A DNA stretch of 64,000 bases. Origin: Centroberyx gerrardi. Its lineage: Eukaryota; Chordata; Actinopteri; Beryciformes; Berycidae. Location: positions 6,140,116 through 6,204,115 of the forward strand of contig NC_135997.1 of the NCBI RefSeq assembly GCF_048128805.1, given 5' to 3'. This document shows, piece by piece, positions 1 through 13,800 of this stretch. The notes under the pieces are model-generated. The model was not told the DNA's origin, did not search any database, and saw nothing but the letters and a program-made list of their open reading frames with translations. The translations under genes were made by a program, and so were the position numbers. Each line of letters begins with the position of its first letter. Position 1 is the first letter of the stretch.

Positions 1-81
1 ACACCTTATTATGTGCCTAAGATGAGTAATTTCCTTCTCACTGTATATTTATCATGCTTACTATTCAATTTTTCCTTGCAG

Positions 82-3000
82 TGGATGTTGATGTGGAGGA
101 CTACTACTCAGCCTTTCTGGAAATGGTGCGCAACCTTTTGGACGGAAACATGGAGCCGGCTCAGTACGAAGACTCCTTGAGGGAAATGTTCACCATCCAT
201 GCCTACATTGCCTTCACCATGGATAAGCTCATCCAGAGTATTGTACGGCAGGTCAGTACATCAAAACTTTTAACATGATTTGATATTCATCATACAAAAA
301 CACTCTAGAGCACCCAGCTACTGGATGTCATGTGCATGTGTGTATGTCACCAGAAAGGTCCCGCCTTTTTGGCATGTTTTGAGCAGGTAGAGGTGTAATG
401 ACTGTCTGCCACCTATGAAATACATAAATATATTAGTACATGAAAAAGTCAGCATGCGACATGACAGTTTAATCATAATAAATTGAAAAACCTTATTTAA
501 ATGTGGAAATAAACATAATGGAGCTTAAATGAATTATTTGTGTAATTTTAAAATTTAGCATACTCAAGACTTTACACAATTAGCAAGCCACTCATTAATC
601 ACGGCATCCATTTTCCCTTGCCTTTGTCAAAATTCAGTTCTGAACTCATTCAGCTCAGTACTGTAAAGGTCTACTGGTTGGCAGACTGTCGTAGAGTTTT
701 TAGTAGGTATTTTGGCACTTGGGGGACTAATGAGTCAATATGGGCGACATCCAGCTTTCTCTGCAAACAAATCTAGAGTTAATGCGTCTTAGCTGCAGTT
801 AGTGTAGCCAAAGTGTAGTTCTCTGTTTGAAAGAGATCAAAGCCATGTTGCCGAGTATTTATAAATCTATTGTTTGTCTCAGGACTTTCCAGTTACTGAG
901 CATTCTCCCTCACCACCAAGCCATGCTGCTATCGTCTGTAGCTTCTGCGTTGATGGTGTTTGATCATATTGAACCCATTTGTTTTACAGCTCCAGCACAT
1001 TGTGAGCGATGATGTCTGTGTGCGTGTGACGGACTTGTACCTGAGTGAAAGTGCCAACAAGGCCACCGGAGGCACGCTCTCCACCCAGGCATCCAGGGCC
1101 ACTGCTGAAGGAGCCTACCAGCGCAAAGCAGAGCAGCTGATGTCTGATGAGAACTGCTTCAAGGTACCCCACACGCATCAATGGAATTGTATTTTTCAGT
1201 GTTCACCTATTGATATTGTACGATTTTGTGTGATCACACAACGCCGCCCCTTTGTACCACTCCTTCTCTGCAGCTTGTCGCCCATACTTACTCTTGATGA
1301 AGTTCCCTCTTTGGACTAGGATTCAACCAATATGTGTTTTTGAAGGCCAATAACAATGTTAACATATGTTTGTATTGAAGCTGCTTATAGCTGATATTTT
1401 CTGCCAATATCCAACACTAAAACTCTCAATTGAATCCCACACTAATGTAATTATTTTAAGGATAGCAGCTCCACAATATACCAAAAACAGTATTGAACAA
1501 TTAAGTGAATAAATAAAATGTGCAAGGAAAATAAATTTAATTGCAGACTCATATATCGATTTATACTTTGTACACTACACTTATATGCATTTGTGATACA
1601 CTCCTGCCTCTCATTGCCTCTGTTTTGTCCAGTTGATGTTTGTGAAGAGCAGAGGAAATGTTAGTCTGGCCATGGAGCTTCTGGACACAGAGGAGGAGAA
1701 CTCGGACGAGCCAGCTGAGGCAGAGGTACGAGTCTTTTAGTATTAAAGAATGGTTCACATTGTCCACAGAGGAAGTTGTCTTCATGGTTCAAGTGTTCTG
1801 CTGTTGAAGATCCTCTGACAGTTGACATTATGTAAATGTTACCAACTGCGCCATGTCATTACATTAAGACATATTGCATTCCTATATTTCTTTATTCAAT
1901 AGTGTCCATCCGTCCATCAAACATGATATCTCAGACACTACTGGTCTGATTTTGACAGAACTTGAAGGGATGATGCCTCTTTACACTTTAAAAAATTACA
2001 CAGATTGGCCTAATGGGTGCGCTATAATTAAAGGTCAAAATCTCAGACTTTGAAAGAGTCTTAACTCCTACACAGTAAGGCAGATTGACACAAAAAAAAA
2101 TGAAACATCAAAGGGCCGTATTTACTAAGAGTCACACTAATTACTACTGTGCGCAAAAAACTTAACAGGCACAGCTTTCTCCAGTTTAGCCTGATTTAGT
2201 ACGACCACTTATGCAAATCTAGTCAGTCACAATTTTCCAGTTAGATTACCTGAGGCACAACTGTAGCCCCACATGCAGTAGCATTGCTCTTATAGCAACA
2301 GACAGCACAGGTGAGAGAGCAGACTGTGATTCCACACTGTAGTTGAGCCTGAAGCCAGGAGATGGAGTTTTGTCAATGCATATGAATGCAAATGAATATT
2401 ATTATTGTTATTATTAATAACAACTTTCAACTCTCAAGTAGAGCACCCTTTCTCTTATTTTTTTGTCCTCTCTGCCTGTTGTGGCTTTTAACAAAATACA
2501 GCGGCCATGGCTTTCTCAGGGTGAGGAGTTTTGGTTTAGTAAATCGATGGGAATGATCCATTTCAATAATCTCCACCTCCATTTTGGCACCCTACCATTG
2601 TCACTCCTGAAAATGCATATTAACTGGGTCAAAAGTGCTAAAAGTCTCCTGCCAAGTGTCGACCTAATTTCCGTACGCAAAATGCTTGTGCACACAGGTT
2701 AGTATATCAGAATCTGCTCTTTTTATGCATGTAACTGCATTAGCGCCACTATAAACACTTTTTAAACTTGTATGTTATTTCTCAGACACCACTGGTCCGA
2801 TTTAGACATATTATACTGAAAGGCCTGATGGAGACGCTAGAATTAAAGGTCAAAATTTCTAAATCTGAAAGGCTACAACTACTACACTACCAGTCTGATT
2901 TTGATGAAACTTGGGGGGTGGATGATGTGTCTTGTTACTGATTTTCCCAAAGGGTTCCTGCATCATTCGTTGGGGACGACATGTTGACTTGTTTTATTTG

Positions 3001-6000
3001 TTTTCCCCGCAGAGGTGGTCAGACTACGTGGGCAGATACCTGAACTCAGATTCTGCATCCCCAGAGCTGCGTGAGCATCTGGCCCAGAAGCCTGTGTTCC
3101 TCCCCAGGTGAGGCCCCAGCCATGTGTCCCTCTTGTCTGCACACCTTAAGCATCTGCCCTAAGGCTCTAGTCAGCCAAGCAGCCATTCCACTGTTGACAA
3201 GCCAAACCAGCTGCCAAATACGGCTCATTTTCAGAGCTAGAACCAGTGGCACTTTTGCACAAGCCCGACTTAGGAGGCCCTCTCTAATCACAGATCTTTT
3301 GGGCCTGAGAGCTCTGCCTTATTAGTAACGGACAGAAATTAATATTGGCAAGGGTTTGGAAAGGTAATTTACCAGAATAACTCCAAAGTTAAGGTGAAAT
3401 GCTTGCGGTGCCTGACTGCCCTCCTGTCTGGAAAGAATCGCATTGGCTGTGAACTTGACTTTTTCGGTTTCTGACCTCTGCCTCACATGAAGATTGCACT
3501 TTATATGGCCATCTTTTTAAACGGGGAATTTATTTATGCATTGATTCAGTTCCTTTTTAATGGGACTTTTATTTATGAATATGAAGTTTTTTTAAATAGT
3601 ATTGGCTTAATCATGCTTTTTGATTTTCACCTTAGCAGATAGCTATTGAATCGTTGGGTTCGATTATTCACATTGTGTTGCATTTCAAATATGTTTTTCA
3701 TTGTACAGCTTAAGAACAAATAGTGGTTGAATGCATAAACTGAAAGCAAAACAAATGGGTTCTGCCTTTTGTCATTTTGTCACTGGTCATTTTTCTACTG
3801 TGGCTTTGACCTGAGATTGAGAGACTAGGGCTCTTGCGTAGGACCTGAGTGAATTTGTTAGAGTAAAGGAATGCAGTAAAGTCATGGTTTTCTTTTTCTA
3901 CCTTATCATGCCTTGTGTTTGTGATTGTATTCATATTAGAGGTCCTGTATGTGACTTACTTAATCACTGTTTACAACTGTAAATGTTCAAATGTCCATTT
4001 GTTTGAGTGTTTAATATACTCAATATTATGTGTGTAATAATTTTCTGTGGATACAGTGCACTCCCGTTGCAACTTTTTGTTGTGGGTGAGGTTTTTCCAC
4101 AGGTTTGCGAGATGAGTGCTCATAAGTCTTTCAAAACCCTGGTCAAGCACATTATCTGCAACACTTGTACAGAGGAGTGGGGCTTGTAAATAAAATGATG
4201 GTCTGAATTGTATGTTCATATGTTGGTGTATTTCTTTCCTGACACCTCAGAGCTATGCATGGAGGGGTGGTTGGGTCCGCTCTGTCTTAAAGCCCAAGAT
4301 GAGTGTTGCACATCAAGCCTGTCTGTCTTTGGTTGTTGGTGCTTGTTGACATTTTTTTTGAGATGGCTGTCCATTACCATAAACATTTCAATAGACTTTT
4401 CAAAAGACCCAAGAAAAAAAAGCCTCTTGCTCTCAGTTTCCTCTTATTTAACCCATTGCATAAATCTGGTACATGACTATGATTTATCAGTGGGCTCACC
4501 CACATCTCGTTCTTTTTTCTCATATCAAATCTATGAGAGGTCAGCAGCACAAGAAGTCAATAGACTTGGCCCTTCTCCACAAAAATCTTCAACAGCAGTG
4601 AAAATCCAGCAGTTTCTTTTGCAGTTATGTTGGGTCTTCATCGCATGATCATAACACTCTGTACATTGTCAGTGAAAGTATGTGCGCATCAAAGTATTCT
4701 CAGCTCATATTTTTGGATTGGTATCCCATCTGGCAGCAATATTAAAAAGTGTTGTTTCTCGCATTTTTATTTGAAATTGGCCTCACTGTCATGTCTTTTA
4801 AGTGGAGCCCTGAATGCAAAAAATATGCTTCATGGTTTCAGTCCTCGCTCACCTGTACCCTCGGTGGTAAGTACACATTTAAAACTTTCATTCAAGCGGG
4901 GTGAATAATTGCATTTTTAATGCCTGCACAAAATCTCGATCAATTCCAATTAAACAAAATCTTGTTTGCCAAGCATTATGTAGAATTTTTAACAAGAGAA
5001 TCACTACCTGGATGTGCAACGGAAGTGCACTGTACAGAAATATTACTACTGCTGCCTCTGCTGCTCTTATAGATCCACATTTCCCACGAATGATTTGACT
5101 CCCTATCTAATTCTGTTACTCGGTGAGTTGCTATGCATGGGTTTAAAAACACTTGTTTAAAGGGACAGTCCTCTCAAATTTTACAATACTGTTATTACTG
5201 TCAAATCAGCTTGTTAAGATTTGTGTGTATTATGGCTGACCACATCACTTAGACCAAAAAATTACACAATACATACTGTCAAATATGAAATAGTGCTGTA
5301 TAATATGCTGAAGGGAAAATAAAACACTTGACAATTTTATTTAGAAATTTGTGCGAACTTTCCCTGTAAACGTGATGCAATTTTTTTGATGTGTGGGGTA
5401 AAGGGCAAGATTTCTCTCAGGTCAGCCAGTGTACTCATGGCAGTCTGTCTGTTCTGGCCATCAGGAATTTGAGGAGGATAAGGAAGTGCCAGAGAGGCTG
5501 GGAACAGCTGCAACAGGAGAGGATGACCAAGGGCCCCTCTGACAAGTCGCAGGACGGCAACGGAGAGCTAAAGATGGAGTGCATGTTCAAGCTCAACTCT
5601 TACAAGATGGTGTACGTCTGCAAATCAGAGGACTACATGTACAGGCATACAGCGCTCACACGGGCTCATCAGGTAAGCACAGATCAGTTTCATATTGTCT
5701 GTAGCTGTAGCCTGCTATTCACATTAATAGTAGTAGTAGTAGTAGTACTAGTAGTAGGATTACTAGTATTAGTAGTAGTAGGATTACTAGTATTAGTATT
5801 ATTACCTCCACCATGTTTTTGCCTATTAGTTTGTCTGTCAGCAAGATATCTCAAAAACCCATGAAATGTGTGGGACAGATCGGCTTTGGGACAATAAACT
5901 GATTTGATTTTGGTGATCTTACTAATGTAAGATGATTAGCGTTTTTTAGTCATAACTATGAAACTAAGAGATAGAGGCTTGTTTCCAATTCCTTAGGGTA

Positions 6001-6625
6001 TGTTTGCAGGGCCAAGAAATAAATTTAACTTAAAATTTAAGCGACAGGAATGATGTCTTTGGGGGTAACAGCAAGTTGGAGAATTGTTCAGTGTTGGCGG
6101 ATGATTACGCTCCTTCTAGTTATTCATGTAATTCTCCTTGTCACTACTTGATTAAGCCGACAATATGTGTGTCATATACGGCACAGGATTTCGCATCTTA
6201 AAATGGCATAACTTGTAATTTGTAAAGTTGTGAGTCACTCAGATTTGGTCTATTTACATGTATGTTGCATTCTTGAAACTATTAATAAAACATTTTGTGA
6301 CTCTCTTCTTGGATTTTGAGCTGGTATCACAGTAGCTCAACCCCAGTGTTGTTGTTGTTGTTTGTGTCTCTTCCAGTCCCACCAGCGGGTCAACACTCGC
6401 CTGCACCGACGCTTTCACTCCTGGCTGGACTCCTGGGCCAAGGAGCATGTGACCAGCGACATGGCGGCTGACAACCGCAAGTGGCTGATGGGAGAGGGAC
6501 GAGAGGGCCTGGTGTCTTGCACGACCACTCTCAACCCCGAGGTCCTCCATTACCTGAACATCAACAAGTACCGGGTGAAGTACAGAACACTGCAGTCAGC
6601 GTCTCTCTCCTCAAAAGATCAATAG
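82..6625 (+). CDS. sin3a: SIN3A-type co-repressor, C-terminal exons (5' truncated by window)
   Basis: This is the C-terminal part of the SIN3 transcriptional co-repressor, a nuclear scaffold that recruits HDAC1/2. Six coding exons are read at 82-251, 990-1163, 1633-1725, 3013-3107, 5465-5672 and 6377-6625, all with AG/GT borders and matching phases, giving about 329 residues before the TAG at 6623-6625. The sequence opens [19 protein letters not shown], includes [16 protein letters not shown] and [18 protein letters not shown], and later reads [11 protein letters not shown]. These agree with SIN3A better than with SIN3B as I recall both families. The Sin3a_C region is covered; the PAH and HDAC-interaction domains would lie upstream of the window. 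Teleosts keep two copies (sin3aa and sin3ab), and I cannot say which this is. The last exon ends in a short SASLSSKDQ tail that differs from the human end. Confidence 0.93.
1925..2950. repeat. Two R2 repeat blocks in a sin3a intron (about 1925-2070 and 2780-2950)
   Basis: Both contain the words TCTCAGACAC, ACTGGTC, ATTAAAGGTCAAAAT and GATGATG in the same order. The second copy also repeats part of the block. A third relative lies at 37.8 kb. Confidence 0.6.
5728..5800. repeat. (AGT)n-like trinucleotide tract
   Basis: AGT and ATT trinucleotides just after the sin3a exon that ends at 5672. Confidence 0.85.
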
Positions 6626-8925
6626 TGTGGCAGCGAACGTCTTCACACCACAGACTGCCAGTGATAGTTAAAAATATGTCTACATGTGGATTTTTCAGAC
6701 CTGCCGTTGCTGGATTCAATTGCCAAAATGTTGGGTGGTTGTCAGTCCTCGAACCACCAACTCTTGGGGTGTAAATTTGCCGCTTTTGGCAAATGTGGCG
6801 GAACTGATTCAGAAACTATGTGCTAACTTTCAAGCCTGCACTGCAAAGTCTGTGAGGTGTGTGAAATAGTTAATTTTACAGCTATTGCCGTCATTATATT
6901 GGAAAAACCCACCTGTCTTAGTAATCTGATGAGAATGTTCAATGCAGATTTTTACATGAGATAAATATACAGAGAGAGCATCCTCATGAAGAGTCTCACA
7001 GGAGGGTCGCATCTTCTCGTTGGAGCAATTCACAGTTTGCAACAAAACGCCTATTTAAGCATTTCATGACTACCACTCACCTAGTTGACAGTAAATGAAT
7101 TTGGTTTTTGAGGACCACTTCATTACTTTGTAAAAAAAAAAAAAAAACAACCTCAGCTTTTCTCTTTGAGTAGCAAGAACTAGTACAGATCCGTGATCTC
7201 TGTGAAAATGTTTGTACTAAGACATGAAGCTTATTTCGGCTTCCAACTGTAAAATTGTATAGCCTGTGAATGTTTTCCTTTTTTGGTGATAAAGGCAATA
7301 GTGCACTATGTATTCAACATCTCTGGCAACTGCTGGATAGATGCTTGGCAACAATACAATGCCAGTTACAGTGTATCAAGTACAATAAGTTCTGACTGCC
7401 CAAACACTTCCTGTAAATATCTTGTTTATATAGATTTTTTTATCAGAGATGTTCATTGATGTGTAGCGTACATTAACAAACGTAGTATCAATCTTTAGCT
7501 AGAGGTTGCAGAGAAGTATATTAAGAAAATGCAAACATTTTAACTACGGTTTTTACCAAAGGATGTTGATTAGAGACCCTTTTTCCTCTGTGGTCTGTTG
7601 AGCGTGTCGTCCTTAACGTCTTTGTTTAGTAGAACTTTTCCATTTTCTTGAAAACGACCATTTTATACGTGTTTCAAGGCAGTGCTGTCTCCCCTTCTAC
7701 GCCTACTTTCTACCTTCAGTCTTTGGCATCCGTGTCACTTGTGGTTTTAAGATGATTGAATGTAGCCAAGCAACAATTTATGCTTTTGAAAGTATATGTC
7801 CATTTTTCAAAGTACTGAAGTTTTAACAGTACTATCAGTTTTTTCTTGTATGTAAACTTTCATTTACCAAATGGTTATAATCTGTATGAGGACAGGCTGG
7901 TCATAGAAAACCCATATATCAAAACTGTAGTGGCGGTGGTCTCGCGGTGTATCACCTATAAAAACTGTACCTGATTTGTGTTAGTTTTTGTTTTTTTACA
8001 CTGACAGATGTATAGTAGGCCTATATGTGAATGTCAGCAATGCAACTTATGTACAGTTTTAGCATCAAGAAAACAAGCAAGCAATAATCTACAGTATGTC
8101 AAAGCTATCAGTTTGTATTTTTTGCTGAAATACAAATGTGAATGTTATGTTCCCTTTAAAAGAGGGATGATTTATTATTGCTGTTTTCCCCTCAGCAGTT
8201 GATTTGATCAAATTGGAATCGGCTCTGTAGATGTTGTAGGCAAGGCGGTCGGACGGTAAGATTACACCAAAAGTCTTTGTTGGGTTTCTGGTCTGAGGAT
8301 ATCGGATTACGCAGGAAGACCTCACACTACATCCTATGTCTTTCCTTCTCTGCTCACACCTACATATCTGTCTAACATCTGTGCATTTTGAATCTCAGTT
8401 CATTGTGTGACTGGGCATTATGTTCAAACCTACAGGTAAAGTATGGAAATTAACATAAGAACACAACAGTTTGCTCAACATTGCCAGACTTAAGAAAAAC
8501 AGACTTCAAAAAATTGGACAGACATTGTTTATCTGACAATTTGCCCGTATGGATCAAAGCAGAGTCATACATGGACTATGTGACCGGGTCAAAATTTTGC
8601 CATGGGAGCACAATTTGGCAACAAGCTACCTTACAAAATTTCATCTGTCAACATATTCAAGGAGCTCCGTTAAGGCAACTGTCAGTGATGTAACCAGCTA
8701 CAGACAATCTTCGAACAGTTTATAACTTGGGTTTTTATTTTTATATTTACCGTGTTTAATATGGAATACTACAGGAAGCACCGGGGAGCTGGATTGTACA
8801 TAAAGACAGCCTTTGTACCCCATTTAATGTGTCTACTCTTTGCCATGTCTTCTCTTGACTTTTATGATGTTGTACATGAGTGTAGTATGGTGTTTGGCAT
8901 TAAACTATCCTTTGAATAGACTGAA
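6626..8925 (+). other. sin3a: sin3a 3' UTR (inferred)
   Basis: This AT-rich stretch follows the sin3a stop and has no other gene. It contains a short A run near 7132-7146. The best polyadenylation signal on this strand is ATTAAA at 8899-8904, so the transcript probably ends near 8.92 kb, giving a 3' UTR of about 2.3 kb. The extent is inferred from the signal and from the convergent gene that follows. Confidence 0.5.
8899..8904 (+). terminator. Candidate polyadenylation signal ATTAAA for sin3a
   Basis: The hexamer ATTAAA is the common variant of AATAAA. It lies about 2.27 kb after the sin3a stop and just before the tail of the convergent crabp1 gene. Confidence 0.4.
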
Positions 8926-8959
8926 ACTTAGTGGACCGTTGCCTTTTTCACTCTCACCA

Positions 8960-9289
8960 TCGTGTTTACATGTTATTGGGTTCCTTAAACATAATAAGCC
9001 AAAAATATAAATGTTTCTTTTTTATTTTGTCCCAAGAGATGGGGCATGAATTGAACAATATCACAAAAACAGACCATACTTTTCTCATTTTATTTCCAAA
9101 GCTGAAAAAATTAAATACAAAAAGGAAAAGAATAGTAATATCCAGCTGAAAGTTTGATTTATGAAGACACAAAGCGTTGTGAATGTCAAAACAGATTATT
9201 GGGATTTTTTTTGTGAAATATCTCAGCACTGACAGTTATGTTTATGAGAGTGTCTGGAAGTTTGAGCTTTGTAAGGCCACGGCGTTCTG
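8960..9289 (-). other. crabp1: crabp1 3' UTR (inferred)
   Basis: This stretch follows the crabp1 TAG on the minus strand. Minus-strand AATAAA hexamers lie at 9094-9089 and 9026-9021, so the transcript probably ends between about 9.0 and 9.07 kb. That is within about 150 bp of the predicted sin3a end on the other strand. Confidence 0.45.
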
Positions 9290-10858
9290 CTATCCCCGTA
9301 CGTAGATCCGCGTGCACACCACATCGTCCGCTCCGAAGGTCTGAAACAAGATTGAGAGGGAGAGAAAGAAAATCTCTAATTACCATTTCACCAGGATGGT
9401 CTGTTGTTCTTCGCCTTGAACCATGCATGAGTCAGGGGATTGGTATCTCCATCGTCTGAAGGAAGTGGCTGAGCTCACTAAAACTGATCCCTCCACTGGA
9501 GCTTTCAGAAACAATAAGCTGGACAAAACTGGGGGAAAAAGCCAAGTTTTCACAGAAGATTGTAATTGCTCTTGAATTAATTTTCCCTCTAAATTTGCAT
9601 CATTTTAAACCGCTCTAGGGATGGCATTTGACACTCAATGAAGCAAAACTCTTAAAGCGATATTCCACTTAGTTTTAACACGGGGGTTATTTGGCACGTG
9701 ACCACCGTGAAAACCAGAATATAAACTAATCACCAAGATCGGACGCAGCTGGACGAGTTTGTAACGTTTGGATTTTTACTTCCCATTTATTTGAATGAGG
9801 CCAAAAAAATAGCATGAAAACTTACATTTAACACGTTTGTGAACAGATTCAACAACAGATCCTGCTTTTAAGACAACAAAGCATCCTGGGACCGTTGTCA
9901 TTTTACATTTTTATTCTTGCTTTACACTAAAATGAGTACTTAAAAATAAAAGTTGATCCGGTCTCCCAAGCAGTAGCTATCTCTCCTAAATGGTATCCCT
10001 CCGCTATGTTCTCTTCTATCAATAAAAATGCTATTCGGTGAAATAATGCTCTAAAACGTTGGACCCACAGCCAATTGAAGATCACAGAAGCGGGATCTGT
10101 TGTTGAATATGTTCACCAACGTGTTAAATGTAAGTTTTCAGACTATTTTCCAGGCCTCATTCAAATGGATGGGAAGTAAAAATACAAACGCTACAAACTC
10201 GTCCAGCTGCATCCGATCTTGATAAGTAGTTTATATTCTGGTTTTCATGGCGGTCAAGTGCCAAATAACCCCCATGTTAAAACTAAGTGGAATATTGCTT
10301 TAACTAGTCAGATTCCCACTCCACATGCCCTACATGCCTCCTGCTAACAGCTTGGAAAACTCTTATTTTCCGCTACCATGTTAGATTTCCACCTCCTAAA
10401 TGGCACAAATGACAGCTACGATGTGATCTCAGTGTGACACATCGCCCCATTACGAATATGACAGCTGCAAAAGGAACATAGGCATGACAAAAACTGATAA
10501 AAAGGGGGGTAAAAACGTTGGATGCCCGGGATTAGAGGTGGGTGTGTCCAAGCCCTAAGATTTATGGGAGTCTCAGGGGCGAAGCAATATGGCATCTGAA
10601 GTTGTCAGCGCCACACATCATCATTATCCCGAGCCATGGAGTGAGGGAGGACAGGGAAGCGGGCCCGGGCGATAAAAAATGGAGCCGAGATGACTCCATC
10701 TGGCATGTGGCGCGATGCCGGGGGAGACATTAACTGGAGCTAACATCAGGGTCCATTGGCATTTCTCAACAACATGATCAATGAGGCCCATTAAAGCCCG
10801 CAGGAGCACACGGGACTTGGGCCGGGGCCAGAAGACCCCCCGACACCATCACGACCAC

Positions 10859-10889
<31 letters not shown>

Positions 10890-13800
10890 ACACCACTCCA
10901 CCTCACACAAGTCCCATCCTATACCAGCCATTATGAGGATTGCAATAATGTCCAAAAATCAATATTTATTGGCTTGAAATGCAAAGGGAGTCTGAGGATC
11001 CGAGCATGGACAAGTAAAAGAGTGGTTTTCATTTCTTCAGTGTTTCTCCCCTCTCCCCCATGTCCTTGCTCACAGCAAACCCCTGCAAATGGTCATTATG
11101 AGTGTATCCCTAAGTCCGCCCATCTTAAATCACAGTAAGCCGCCGCATGTTGTCTTCATTAAACCCCACATCCATCGTTCCCTGAGAGCCTAATTTCCTC
11201 ATCTGCTGGCCAACGCTTTGATTCATGTTTATGTGCATTTTTTTCTTTTTATACTCTAGGTTCATTCCTTTGTGAACAGAGGGGGAGCATACTTGTGTTA
11301 GTGGAGGATGAGGCATGTAGCGTTTAGCTCCCTGTAGTTTAACAAGCAGGGTTTTTGCTAGCAACAGAAAATCAACTGGGTACTTTCCACAGACGGTTGT
11401 GAGCAACAGTAGGCTACATCTACTGTAAGAGGGTTTACACCTCGGCCCATATTGACAAAGCTATGGGAGTTCCTATATTCCTCACACATCCTGCAACATT
11501 TTCAAAATTCGTTTTTTTAATTTGAAAGTGGCCCCATTGTAGGAATTCTAATTTTCCTCAATTTATATACATATATAATCAAAGATATGTAATGAAGCCT
11601 GAGGAAGTTTGCGTGGCTAAATCTCACTTTCAGAAAAAAGAATTACTGAAATCTGTCCAATCAAAGCAGTTAGCAGCATTTGAACTGGAAGCCGGTTTAC
11701 CTCAGCAGGTTTACCTCATTAGAGGAGTTGAATTAGAGGAGGATGTTCAACTGGCCAGTCAGGGTCCAGTATTGTGAGGACTTAGTCTTCAAATTCATTC
11801 AATAAATACCCTTTTAGCTAAGCTACATTTATTTCAAATGTCAATTTGAAACATGAAAAACATTATTCTTTTCTTGAACCACAGTACATTTGAAAACAAA
11901 ACCGTGAAACCTGAATTATACGGCACCTTTAAAACGAAACATTTTGGCATGCGTTATATGGATCTCAGTTTGAATTGACTGCCATGTGAGTATTATTTAT
12001 AAAAGCTGGGGTGACAGCGGTCAGTGCTAACACACTTTGTCTCAGAGTCCTGATAAATGTGCACCCAGGTGTTTGAGGGACTGGTACGGCTGCTGACCTC
12101 AGTCTGCAGTTTAAAACTTAAACAGATTGTTGGTCCAACGTTTCAGTCCTTCAGCTGACTGTGGATTTACTGAGCACATCACCCCAGAGCCAAACATCTT
12201 TGCTTCATCATCATTTGAATCTTCTCAGCTCTTACAAGTGTAAACAGTGTGTCAAGTGAAGTGTGACATGGGGGAAATATGTTTAAATTACAGAACAGCA
12301 GGGAATACATCTAATCTCTCCCTCCTCACTGGTATCGCAGCACAACTCATGATCTTATCTTTGAAAAATCAAATCAAAACTTTTTCCAGTGACTTAAGCC
12401 CACATGCCTATCACATTACAGTCTATCACTCCAATATGGACAGAAGCACACGCCCTTATCTTGAATAAAAACAGACAGATTCCATCTTGTTAAAAGCTTA
12501 AGTTTCCCTGTTACAAATCTGCATCCAATCCAAATAACAGGCCCTCTGCAATGTTTTCCTGATTAGTTTTCCGCCGAGGTTAGTCAGATAACCCCGTCGC
12601 ATCCAAACTGGACTCAACCCTTATTGGACCCGGGTTTTGTTGTCCATCTGGCCTATAAAACCAAGCAGGCCCAGATGTTTACAGAAAACCACATTGTCTT
12701 GGTAATCTGAATGGCTGTGTGCAGGAGACAGAAGTGTTTTTGATGAATGCAAGAACACAAAGCGCTGCTTGGTATGCAGGGTCTAACACCGAACGTATGG
12801 CGGTGTAATGTAACTGGTACCGGTGCAGCAGCAGCCTTTGAACTCTCGTTGAAACGTCCCTATAGAGCGCTTGAATAGGTGTTGCCACGAACTGTAACAG
12901 TATCCAGAGCAGCCATGCCAAAGAATTCACTTGTTTTCAGCCTTTAGGTATGTCTTTTTTTTTCTTTCTTACGTGGAAAATAATGGAATAACACACGCAA
13001 AAATGAAAAAAAAGGATCAGGACAGGCACCTCCTTATGCTTCATTTGGCACAGGAAAGAAATATGAGGAATGGACCAAGAGTCATGGGCGTCTAGAACAT
13101 TTCCTAAGAACTATGTAGGAAAAAGATTGACCAGATAGTGTCATAGCCCAGTTCTGGTTCCCCATGGCAATCCTGTCCACTCCTGACTCCTCTTTCTGTG
13201 CTGATGCCATTTTTCTGACTCCTTAACCCATCCCTTGTTTTCTTATTAGCAGACAGAGAAGAGGAGGCCAGCAAAGGCCCATGTGGTTAAAGATGGTGAC
13301 CTCCAAATTTGACATCCCATCCCACATTGCGAAGCTTCCAAACATCTGCTTAATGATCTGCTCTAGAGGTTTTAGATGAAATTGGGAATCACTGTGTGTG
13401 CACTGTGCCTCAGGCTGAAGATCAAAGCATATTAAACCAGGAAACCGCACTCTTTAGAAAAAGGATAGTGGACAATCCACTCTATTGTGTTTTGTTTTTA
13501 TTTATTGAGACAGTTGGAGGAGACACAAGAGAAAGCTCTAAGATTCGACTGCAACACGTGCCAATAGTTACGGTCGCTCACTTTCTTGCCTGTCATCCTA
13601 TCTCCTAATTACAGGAAAACACACAAAACCATGACCATGAAGAGTCTTCCTCACCAGTATGAGTTCGTCCCCTCTGAGTTCTCGGCTCCAGAAGGTCTTC
13701 GGGCCGTTCCCGCTCAGAAGAGTCTGTCTGCAGTACATCTTGTTTTCCGTCTCCCAGGTGGCCAAGCTCTGCAGAAAGGCAGCACTGTTATGTGGCTTCC

